From Carposina sasakii (lineage: Eukaryota > Arthropoda > Insecta > Lepidoptera > Carposinidae): 64,000 bases of DNA. The notes under the pieces were generated by a model, which saw only the letters and a list, made by a program, of their open reading frames with translations, was not told where the DNA came from and ran no database searches. The position numbers and the translations under genes are program-made. Position 1 is the stretch's first letter; every line of letters begins with the position of its first letter. Shown in pieces: positions 1 to 12,400 of this stretch. Where the stretch lies: contig CP053169.1 of assembly GCA_014607495.2 (NCBI GenBank), forward strand, positions 6,634,001 to 6,698,000, in the 5' to 3' direction.

Positions 1-195
1 CGGACTTTCACCGATCAAATTGGTGAAATTCTAGAGAAAGGTCAGGTCAAAAGTACCCTAAACCGACGAGCGTGCATAAAGAATATCATGAAAGTAGATG
101 AAGCGAAAGAGGTGTGTCAGGACAGAGCAAGTGGAGATCTGTGATCTCTGCCTCCCCTTTGGGATACAGGCGTAATTTTATATATGTATGTAGAT
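1..195 (+). mobile_element. 3' end of a non-LTR retrotransposon (LINE)
   Basis: The first 144 bases are open in frame 1 and end in a TGA. The deduced peptide contains NRRACIKNIMKVDEAKEVCQ, which resembles the C-terminal tail found after the reverse transcriptase in many lepidopteran LINE open reading frames. It is followed by a short 3' tail rich in ATGTATG repeats. The element enters from the left edge, so its class is not decided (RTE/CR1-like is my best guess). Confidence 0.55.
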
Positions 196-210
196 AGATA
201 GATAAAATTA

Positions 211-216
211 TTTATT
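211..216 (-). terminator. candidate poly(A) signal of the GMC oxidoreductase gene
   Basis: TTTATT on the plus strand reads AATAAA on the minus strand, about 235 bases after the stop codon at 451-449. Position and orientation fit a polyadenylation signal. No other support is visible. Confidence 0.35.
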
Positions 217-448
217 GTTAGTAGGTACTACAGAAAACATTATCTACAAGGGCAAGCTTATGTATGTATGCATGTATTGGAGAAAACGTATCGGATCCGA
301 TAGAAAAACAATGTTACTTTCCCTTACCCAACGTTATCTAATTTTAAAGCGACAATATACAATATTAGAGATCAGAAATTAACACAGCAGACAAAATAAA
401 ACATTAGCCAGTCCAGTGTGATTCAGGTCAGGAAGATCGGTGCGAAGT

Positions 449-3400
449 CTACTTCCAGGTGTCCTTTATGTTGGCAGCTCCTCGCTCAGCTACCATCATG
501 ATAGGTCCTTGAGGATTGCCCGTCACCGGAGTCGGGGTGACAGACGCATCTATGACTCGAAGACCTGGTTAACGAACAGATAATATTAGGAGATACTCTT
601 ATCAGTATACTAGAAGTATACAGGGCGTAAATGTCAGCCAGGAAAATTTTAACACCTTCATTCCACATCCATAATCAGCTCAGCAGCTGTCGTTTGTTGG
701 TCGACGTCGACATCGTCGTGAGTCGTGTAGGTGACTCACGACGATGCTCCCCTGGAGGGAAAACGCGCTAAATGACAACCTTTTTACCTTTCAACCTAAG
801 GAGATACCAAATGGTAATGGTTTAGCCGGTTTACCCGATTTAGCTTTGGTTTGGCTGTCAATTGACAGCGTTTCAGAAATTATCAATGTCTATTTTGGCT
901 TAACGTTGTCAAAATTGAACTTGGTATATAAGTACGAAATTAGCATAACATAACGTACTTGGGTAAGGTTTAGCTTTGGTAAATACGTTCAACAATAGCG
1001 CGTATGCCCTGCTAGTTCGAAATACCTGCATAGGGAATATGCGTCTGACACAAAAACTTTACAAATACAAACCGAGTAGTGCAAAAATAACATCAATCGG
1101 TTAGTTAATACCAAAGTTACAGAAGTTTAAAAGTTTGAAAAATTTAACGAAAAAAATTTTACAACATAAAAAGCTATAAAAAGAGTCAAGACATACAATT
1201 TTACCCATATTTTGAATTATCTCATTGATTTAATAAATTTAGATTTAATATCTGCACCTACTAGGTAATAAACAATTTTTATTGACAACAATACACAAAA
1301 TATAAAATATTACGTTTATAAAATAAGATTGCATTTTTTCCCCATACTAATTTGAGACGGTTGGTCAAAGTCTTTGCCATTTTTGTACGGAGCAAACGGA
1401 GCGTTTCAAAAACATTTTGCTGGCTCGTATTTTTGAATTGCTGTAAATCCAAAATGGTTAAAGTTAGATATGCCATTCCAAGGACAAACTTTATTCATTT
1501 TTTACGTAGAATATAAAAATGAAATAAAAAAAATTCATGCATATACCCTATTACACATTACATTACAGATTATGTAAAGTAAATCCTAGGTAAATCAATC
1601 AATCATCAGTCAAATAAAATGCCACAGGTAGATAAGAGTATTCAATAATAACACAAAACGATTTGCAATACATTGGTTTTAGTTGTTAGTTAGTTGGTTC
1701 GGTAATTAGAACTAACTTGAATAATAATAAAAAAACTGAAAAGATGAAAACAAGTACTTATATGTCCGGTGGTCTAGAATTCTATAATATTATTATGAAA
1801 TGAATACTATTAAAGAACATAAAATATTTTCTAATGATCGTAACATAACAACTGAACAGTCGGGATCCATTATCCGACAGCCAAGCTAATATTTCAATGG
1901 ATCCTGGCTGTTCAGTTTTTATGTTACGATCACTAGAAGTTTATGAGTGGGCCGAGTGGCTGGAAGAAAAATGTTTAAAATAAATAAATCCGGCAACTGG
2001 GTCCGCGGGTCGAGTTAATTGCAGGCCCAGTCGCCGGCAACCTCAAATTACGCAGGTTTGTTCCAATCCATCTTTAACATAAATGGCTGAGACAGAAAGG
2101 GACATAAAGGACAAACTTAAGTTTAGGTTTTTGTGACGGTCAAAATCGACCATAATGTTATTATATTACTTTCTCTAAGCCCCTTGCTTTAAGAGTGAAA
2201 TAATAAATATCTCTTCTATCAATCTCATTTGAGTTCCCCTCAAGCAAAAACTTATGATGCACTTCGTTGTTTCCAATAATGAAAACCTGAAACGTATACA
2301 CGTGGCGCGGTATACGTACTCGTACATTTACTTATATGCGCAGATAGGTAATAGGTTTAAAGTAGATAGGAAAATACAAAATAGATTATTAGAGATTTAT
2401 CTACGTGTAATAAAACACGCCTAGACCGTAACATGTGTAAGGGATTAGCTAGATATAATTTTTATTTATAAACTTATTATACTCAAATTTATCAAATACT
2501 AGCGGCCGCGTACCGGCATTGCACATCATGAATCATCAGTGCTCTTGCCCTATATAATAAAAAACCGCATCAAAATCTGTTGCGGACCAGGTTAAGTTGA
2601 GACAATATTAAATGTCGATAATCAAAGCTCAATTCAGCTGTTAAAGACAGGCTCATTCAACAAGAGATCTAAACACATCGACGTAATAGTCCGGGAGGTA
2701 GCGTTGCATTTTTGATGGTGATTTTAGGCCGATCGATTTTGAGTGCAATTGATAGTTTAGATGAGGACATCAATTGAATTGAGCGTCAGCAGGCGCACTC
2801 AGGGTGGGGCGAGTGGGGAGAGAATGTCAAAAAAAAAATCCAAAAATTATTTCTGTTCGTCCGAAAATTTGCACATCAGTAGTTTTAACAATAATAATTA
2901 TTATAGAAACCGTCAGCTGTGAAGAAAATGGCGGGTTGTACGTCAGCAGGTTATATATACCTATATTAAAAATAATTATTTTCATTTCATTTCCGGTCGA
3001 ATGAAACTGATACAGGTTATTCTTTATGCTATAAAAATCATAAAAAAAAGCCTCAGCAGATCTATCGATAGGGGTAAAATCGTCAGCAAGGGGATTATAT
3101 GTGCCGAGCAGGTATTCAATCCGAGTATGCATTAACCTTGCTGACGATTTTACCCCTATCGATAGATCTGCTGAGGCTTTTTTTTATCATTTTTATAGCA
3201 TAAAGAATAACCTGTATCAGTTTCATTCGACCGGAAATGAAATGAAAATAATTATTTTTTATATAGGTATATATAACCTGCTGACGTACAACCCGCCATT
3301 TTCTTCACAGCTGACGGTTTCTATAATTATTATTATTGTTAAAACTACTGATGTGCAAATTTTCGGACGAACAGAAATAATTTTTGGATTTTTTTTTTGA

Positions 3401-6400
3401 CATACTTGAAATTCTCTCCCCACCCTTACTGGAGCTGCTGACGTTCGAGTTACTCAATGACTATCCATGAAAAGTACGTTATGACATTAATCAATCGACC
3501 AGAAATTATTTTGTAAAATGCAACGCTACCTCCCGGACTATAAGATACTACTTCATCCATATCATAATTATATAATTTTTTTAAAACGAAAAACCGACTT
3601 CCTCCCCTATGAGCCAAAACTCGAGCTTACTAAAGTAAAATTTTGCTAAAGGGCAAATATATATTGCGTTAAGCCGTGTACGAAGTTCAGAAGGCATATA
3701 TAATATTGTCAGATTTATATGCCAGCAAATGATTAAATAGGTCACATGACAAAAGGGCACTGAGAGAAATGACTAGGCTTCGAAATTTTACGTCTGACAA
3801 TATAAGCAACATATAATTACACTCCTTCTTCCTACCCTGTTCCCAATCATTTGGGGTCGGTACAATATGTAGGTACGCTTCTTTCATTCATCCCTATTAT
3901 CCATCATCTCGTTATTCTCATGTCTACCCTTAGATTAAATTAAAATTTTAATTTAATCTAAGTGTCTACCTCTTCCTCTATAACCATCATACTTCGGACA
4001 CGGCTTAACGCAACATATAATTAAACGACTTAACACAATTATCTTCATAAGCCTATTGCAGTCCACTACTGGACGTAAGCTTCCCCCTGCCATAGGGGGA
4101 TTTTGTTACTAAAAAGTTCCACTATCTGTTTTTCGGCGGCTCCATCATCAGACCCTCGTTTCCTTTATATTATGTGTAGCTGACCAAAATTCTCTATAAA
4201 AATCTAAAAACGGACTACTCGTGCCTATTATATTTGAGGATATCCCTAGATTCCTTAGAGATTCCATCATCAGATGTTATGTTTTATATGTAGGTGACCA
4301 AAACGCTCAGTAAAAGTGTAAAAACAGACTACATGTGCCTAGAATATTTGAGGATTGCCCTTGATTTCTCCAAGATCCCATCATCAGATTCTGATGTGGT
4401 GAATATGGGACCAACCTGGAAGTATACCATGACCAACTATAAAAAAAATTGAAATCGGTTCATAAATGACGGAGTTCTGAGGTAACACACATAAAAAAAT
4501 AAACAGACGAATTGATAACCTCTCTTTTTGAATTCGGATAAAAAAGGGAAAAAACAAGATTAAATATTGTCCTTCTGATAAACAAACAGCAGATTTGTTT
4601 ACGAAACCATTGTAAGGCAACAAGTTCAATTTTCATTGCAACAATATTGTTAAATAGTTATTATAAAATTATTAATAAAGAAATGGAAAAAATTCTTCAC
4701 CCGAGTGGGGATCGAACCCACGACCACTGCAAACCGTGCCAGCCGCTCTAATCACTGAGCTACCGGGTCAATTACTCGGATGACGAATTTTACCATCTCT
4801 TTTCTAAATTACATATTGGCAACGTTATTTTTCATACCGATACACTAGCCAAATCTCGGCAAACAAAGCTGAATCCCTCAGCACAATGTTTAAAGATGAA
4901 ACGATCATATTACTCGAGATAGATACTCGTAACTCTGTTTAACTTACAGGTTATAGGCCCAGCACGCTTTTAGCAGGTTAATGAACAGAGGAGAAATAAT
5001 GTAATGAGAATATTTTATTTATGTATTAACCTTTTTATTTTAGATAACTTTTACATTTTTAGCATCGAGCTTAAGAACACAAAACACAATAGACATTAGT
5101 ATTTTTTTTAATCATTTTCAAGGAGAGATGTGCTCTTTAAATAGGGACGTTGGTGGGCACCAACAGTTTTAAATATCCAAGCATACATAGGGACAGACAA
5201 CGGGAAGCTTTGTTATGTATGTAGTGATAGTGATGATGCTAACATTACAGTGAATTACAGGTAGGTATATAAAGATATATAATAGTATCACTAGTTGTAA
5301 TGTTGAGAAGGTTTTGTCGATATAAGGAGTATTATCATGATATAAGGGGTCCGTTACATTCGATATCAGTATGCGATTTTGAATTCAACGGACCCGATTC
5401 TATTGTCGATCGGGTACTAGTAGGTATCGGGTGTAACCTGTTTTAATACTGGGATTTGTTGCAATGGTGCAGTTACGATTGATAGCTATTACCACATTAA
5501 AGCTGTACCTATGTTATTTTCAAACGTCCATTTTCGAAATGTATAATTTATCGGCGGTGAGTACCGGTTTTGGGCATTAAATTAAATTTAAATTTTAAAT
5601 AAATATTCACACACTACACATCACATTAACCTAGTCCCACATTAAGATCTCTAAGGTCTTGTGTCGTGGGTACTAAGCAACGGTATATAAATACATAGAT
5701 AAGTATAGAAACATTCATGACTCGGAGACAAACATCGATATTCATCATATCAATGTTTGCACCTACCGGGTTTCGAACCCAGGACCTATGGAGTCGCAGG
5801 CAGGGTCACTACCTACTAGACCAGTCGGCCGTCGCATTACAATAAAAAAACTGCATAGTAATAGCACGATATGCGCAGCTTTGTAGCTAGCTAGTAGGTG
5901 ATAGGCGTCACCACGGACCATAGTTCAGATGGCCATTTTACCATCTTTTGTAGCGGAGCTTCTAGCTTTTGTAGCGGAGCCATTTACAGGACGCAAAACA
6001 AAACCACAGAAATCCTAGAACGCGATTTTGAAGTTTCTAACATTACTGAAGGGATAAGAGGGGAAAGCGCAAGAATGGAGACTATTATTCAGGATGAAAG
6101 TACGTTAAAACACCCTGGGGCTGTACGGGGCTTCTTACGCTATTAGCAATTTCTTCAACGGTAGCGCCAGTTTCTACCTAAAAATTTAGATACTAAATAG
6201 TCTTTGCACTTACCATGAACGTATAAAGAATAACGGACAGAGTGTTGACAATACACAGAGTGAATCATTCATAGTAAGTTCAGTAACGATATTTCATGGA
6301 GTAGGGATGTGTATTGACGCGTTATCCACCCACACATACAAACCATAGTAAGCTGGCGCTTACTAGAAAATACGCGTAGGTACATGCGCAATGCGTAGCC

Positions 6401-9400
6401 ATTACGGTGCTTCAATCTGTGCATTGACAACATTACGTCCGTTGTCTATACTAATATTATAAAGAGGTAAACTTTGATTGTTTGTTTGTTTGTTTATTTG
6501 CAGCGAATAGGCTCCGAAACTACTGGACCGATTTCAAAAAATTTTCTGGATGACCTGGATGATTATAGGCTATAGGGTTTCGCATAATTTCCACTGGGCT
6601 GAAATAAATATGAATAAATTTTTTTTTTTAACCATTTGACGCATGGAGGTATATATTTGACATACACCATAGAATAAAAAGACCCCAGAAGGCAGATTTA
6701 TTCCAGGTAGTGAAGCAAAAACGAGTCAAAAAACCCGCATCTTCCGCTCTTCTTACCCGCCGATTATTGCTAAATCGATAAAATATTATCAGTTTTTTAG
6801 ATACATTAAATAGGTTGTAAAAAATTGACCTACTAAAAGTTGCTTCAAAAGTGTGCGTGATAACGGGTTCTGGGGTATTCATTATTCTGTAACGTACAGA
6901 TGACATGACCTCAACATGACAGATTTTTTTTGTTTATCCCGAAGAAAGGGCATTAGGAATACAGCATCTATACAACCAATACTGATGATTTCTGAATTTA
7001 TGATAATGATGATGAATGGAAACGTCGGGAAAATCCTTATAAAACGAGTGTAAAATTACTCAAAATAAAAAAGAATTGCAAAAACAACATACCTATATGA
7101 GCCCACGAAGAAACGAACAGATACAAATAAATTTTAAATTTAACAAGTAAAATGCATCCACTCCCTTTCAGTTTTTTCCGCCAAATAAGATAAAATTTGG
7201 TGTGTATGTTCGTTAGGGGGTCTAAGAGAGCACTAAGAACGTATTTCCTGAAATTCCAATGGGAACGGGGCAGACGGGAATTACAAATTTTTACTGAAAT
7301 TTTCACTGTACCGGAACAAAAGCCTATCAATAAAAATAAACATTTTACTTGTTAAGTATAAAAATAAACCGTTTGACGTACACAGATGAAATTTGGTGTG
7401 CACGTTTGTTAGGGGGTGTTAAAGACCATTAAGAACGGGTTTCCCGAAATTCCTATGGGTACGACACAAACAGGAATTTCAAGTTTTTACAAAAACCCCA
7501 TGACATATAAAGATGAAATATGACAGGTATATTCGGTAGGGAGTGTAAGAAACATATTTAACGGAACGGAACAAACTGGAATTCAAAATTTGTAAGAAAA
7601 CCGCTATACCTATGAAATCTAAATCGAAAATTGTTCATTAGGTACTTCTAGGGAGCACAAAGAACGGATTTCCCGTAATTCCCACGGGAACTGGACAAAC
7701 AGTAAAACCCAATTTTAACGAAAACCATTTGACACAATATAATGATGAAATTTGGTAGGGAGTGTGAGGAGGCACTGAGAACATATTTATCGAAATTTCC
7801 ACCAGAACGGGACAAACGGGAATTCTATTTTTTTTTTACGAAAACCGCTATACATATAAATCAGAAATCGGGCATGTTTATTCGTTAAGGAGTGCGAGGA
7901 AGCACTAAGAACGGATTTTCCGAAATTCCCACGGGAACTGAACAAACGGGAATTCCAAATTTTAGAGGATATGTACCGAAGCGAAGCGAAGGCGGGCCAC
8001 TAGTTCTTTATACCTACGTTCGTGGCACTTACATACAATCATAGTATTCCGGAGAGGCTCCCCTAGTTTTCTAAAACATCTATCGGCTTTTTCTCACCTT
8101 CAATGCCCAAGACATTCAGCTGCGTGTCCACAACCGTTGCTATGGAGGCGGTGCCGACCTGATGGTTCTGCGGGTCGGTGTGCTCCCTGGCCATACAGTC
8201 GATCCACTTGTCCGACCACTCCTTGCCGGACCTCGAGCAAGGTTTCGTATAATATGGGTCCAGTTTCACTCCGTACTTATTTCGCATGATCTGAGAGTAA
8301 GAATCATTTTAATGCCAGTTTTTAGACAGTGCTTTATCAAGTTCTAGTGCTCTAAAGGTAGGTATAGACAAATTTTGCGAGCGAGGACTACTTACAAAAA
8401 AATGGTTGACAATATTTTTGAAGTTAACACCACAGCTACAGACTACTTATGGTTAACACAATACTAGAGGCTACGGATACCTACTCATCCCCTTGCATCT
8501 TCTATCTATACCTATACAGGATGTTTTTTCGTTGCCACCCTTAACGAAGGGTACGTACTCTATACATCAAATAAAGTAAGTTTATGCCAAAAAAAATGCT
8601 GGGAAATTATGTAAATTTTTTGAATTTTTTTTTATTACTTGATCGGGTGAAATTTATAATGTCCAGTGTTTATGCTAGTTTTTTCATTGACAGTTATTAG
8701 TTATTTCTCGTGAAAAATCTTGCTACACGCGTCAATGTGCATTTATGCAGAAAAACGCAGTCTATTCACTCAACTTTGGACCCTATTTACAGGGTGATTT
8801 TTGGTGGTCAACGTTCCCGAAAACTACGGAATCTCCTCAACATCACGATCATTTTTCTCCATGGAAGCATACCTGGGAAGTGTCTGGTTCCCAAAATATT
8901 AGGGTCCAAATTTGAGTAAATAGACTGCGTTTTTCTGCATAAATGCACATAGTCGCGCGTAGCAAGATTTTTTCACGAGAAATAATTAATATATGTCTTT
9001 GAAAAAACTAGCCTAAACACTGGACACTATAAATTTCGCCCGATCAAGTAATTGAAAAAATAAAATCCAAAAAATTTACATAATTTTCCAGCATTTTTTT
9101 GGCATAAACTTACTTTATTTGATGTTAGTTACTTTATTTAAGTAACTGCGCTATTCAGATGCGTAAATTCAAAGCTAACAATACGTTTGGTACTCAGTGT
9201 TACAGATGTCAACACTTTGGTCACTCATCTAATAAACTGACCTTAAAAATTGCATATAATATAAAGTTTAAAAGTAATCTTCAAAAATTGCATGCAGAAA
9301 TAAAATTTCCCATACTCAAAAATTTTATCTTAAAACTAAGCCGTAAGTTTTATTTATATTCAAACCCTAATCATAATAACGAAATTTCGTCTATAGGAAG

Positions 9401-12400
9401 AACCCGACTACTAAATTTATCTAATGCCGATAAGTATAATCGCTACCGCTTACCACATCACTATTATCTATCGTGCTTTCTACGTATCGTGCGTATGACG
9501 TAAGCGTGCGAACGCCCTTCGCATCTTACCCACTTTAATTTTATTAAAAGTGTACAATTTTGTTGAACTATTTCATGGATTATACAGGCTGATTTTTGGT
9601 CGTCAACGTTCCCGAAAACTATGGAATCTCCTCATCATCACGATCATTTTTCTCCATGGAAGCATACCTGGGAAATGTCTGGTTTCCAAAATATTAGGGT
9701 CCAAAGTTGAGTAAATAGACTGCGTTTTTCTGCATAAATGCACATAGACGCGCGTAGCAGGATTTTTTCACGAAAAATAATTAATATCTGTCTATAAAAA
9801 AACTAACATAAACACTAGACACTATAAATTTCGCACGATCAAGGAATTTAAAAAAAATTTTCAAAAAAAACTTTTTTTTTCCCAGCATTTTTTTTGGCAT
9901 AAACTTACTTTATTTCATGTATAGAATACGTACCCTTCGTTAAAGGTGGCCACAAAAAAACACCCTGTATACATGTTATAAAACCAAATTAATTATTCCA
10001 ATAATATGTAATAATTGACCCGGTGGCTCAGAGGTAAGAGCGCTGGCACGGAATGCAGAGGTCGTGGGTTCGATTCCCACCCGGGTGAGGATTTTTTTCC
10101 ATTTCTTTATTAATAAATTTATAATATATAATATCTTGATTATGATAAAAACACTTCTCCATAATATAATTCGTTAGGATATGGTTGATCGTTTCATCAT
10201 TAAAACATTGTGCTGAGGAATTCAGCTTTGTTTGCCGAGATTTGGCTTATGTATAGCTATCGGGATGAAAAAATAACGTTGCAAATAATGTAATTTCAAA
10301 AAGAGATGGTAAAAATTCGTCGTCCGAGTAATTGACCCGGTGGCTCAGTGGTAAGAGCGCTAGCACGGAATGCAGAGGTCGTGGGTTCGATTCCCACCCG
10401 GGTGAGGAATTTTTTCCATTTCTTTATTAATAAATTTATAATATGTACGCATTCTAAGCCTTACATAATGTCCATCATTGTGTTATTGTTCCTTTAATGT
10501 ACCTACCTAGTGCACAGCAATGTTGATTATTTATTTTCTGTTATATGTTTTATATATAGGTAGACTAGTGATTAGCCTGCAAAAAACAATGATTTCCGAT
10601 AGTGCTCCATACTTGTGATCATATTGTGTAATTTTTTTGGAAATAAAGACTTTTTTAAAGTAAGTAAGTACTGGACACTATAAATTTCGCCCGATTAAGC
10701 TATTTTTTTTTATGACATCGTTTCCCAGCATTTTTTTGGCATAAACTTACTTTATTTGCTCTACATGTAGAGTACGTATCCTTCGTTAAGGGTGGCAACG
10801 AAAAAACACCCGAATATACATATAATAAAAATGTTACGAATCGCTGTCTGGACATGGAAGATATACGAGAAAAAATATTATAGGAGACCTTTATGAACGC
10901 AATAGTACCCAAAATGATGATTTTTGGATTTATTGTCTGTTTTTCGGTTTGTCTGTGCGTTTGTGCACGGTAATCTCAGAAACGGCTGAACCGATTTCGA
11001 TGCAATTTTCAGGAATATATTGTGACAGCTCCCACTTAACATATAGGCTTAACACTTTTTATCTCGGGAAAATGTTTTTACCCCGGATAATTTCGACATT
11101 GTTTTTTCTGTAGTCCACGCGGACCGAGTCGCAGGCGTCCACTAGTGTAAGCATAAAACTCGATGTTCATATTATACACAACATATTAATCTAGTCTACG
11201 AGATCTAGTATAGTGATTATCTAATCTACTAAGTACGGGATTTTACACATAATACCTAAAAAAGCATATGTGACTCTCATCTTAGATACAAACATCTAAA
11301 TATGGTCCTAGGTTCCATGTTAAGTTCTACCTATGGCACACTACTACTTTACAAGTAAATTCTCTCACATTGCTATCGAAGATTTTCTTCAAATACTTGG
11401 CTCCGTCTCTGATTATGACCGTATCATCGTCGTGGGAGAAGTAGTTCGGGAAGAAGAGCGGCGGGTCGCGAGGATTTGTGGAGTTGATGGTCAAGTGGCC
11501 CACGCTGCGTGGCAATAGGATCACTGCGTTTGCCCTATGTAAAAGAATAAAAAGAGACATTGAAAATGTATGGCACTTATTTTTCGGACATATCCAAACT
11601 AAAGCTAAACCATAACGAAAAACGTTCCGTAAAAGGTAAAAATAGAGGTACGTTCTTTTTAGAGCGGTTAAGGGGAGCAGAGAACGCGCTAAATGACAAC
11701 ATATTCACCGTTTGCTCTCATATGTGTGTAATAATAATACACATTATCATTACAATTAATTCTTATTATTATGCTTTATTGCATACAGTAAAGTTTTCAT
11801 AAATAAAGTTTATGACAAAGAAGATGTACAAAGGCGTACCACCTCCCGGGAACCGCCCCTTAACCCTTAATACCTAAATACATGAGGTTAAAAATAACAT
11901 CGAATATACATTATACAATGGTAAGAAGATGAAGGAGATAAATAAATTAAATTTTGGTAAATGTTATCCCTACGTTTAACAAGAGCGCGATGAGCATTCT
12001 GGGGGCTAAGACAATGTAACAATTTACGCGTTATAGTAGACTTTGCAAATTACTTGCTTGTAAACTGGATTTCCCCGACATGACATATCGTCGCTTAACA
12101 ATTAATATTTAAAAGAGAGGGTAAAATTCGTCATCCGAGTTAAGTGACCCGATAGCTCAGTTGGTTAGAGCGATGCACGGGATGCGAGAGGTCGTGAGTT
12201 CAAATATCACTCGGGTGAAAAAAAAAATTTTCTCATTAATATTTATAGTACCGAGTAAGTCGAACTTGTAATATAATAGTCTATGGTTTGTCGCTCGTAA
12301 AAATCGTCTAAGAATACTTACATCCTACAGATTACAATAAATACCATAAATAAAGATAGGTCGGCAGATTATTTTATTCCTTTGAGATTCTGTAATCACT

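Noticed and set aside
2827..3400. Two similar open frames of about 100 codons on opposite strands
   Set aside because: They are the two arms of the foldback element read outward, not a gene family.
5898..6146. 82-codon plus-strand open frame
   Set aside because: No family signature, no splice partners and a repeat-rich setting inside a GMC intron.
10017..10404. Functional tRNA genes
   Set aside because: The anticodon arm does not fold well and long flanks are shared between copies, so they are dispersed repeats.
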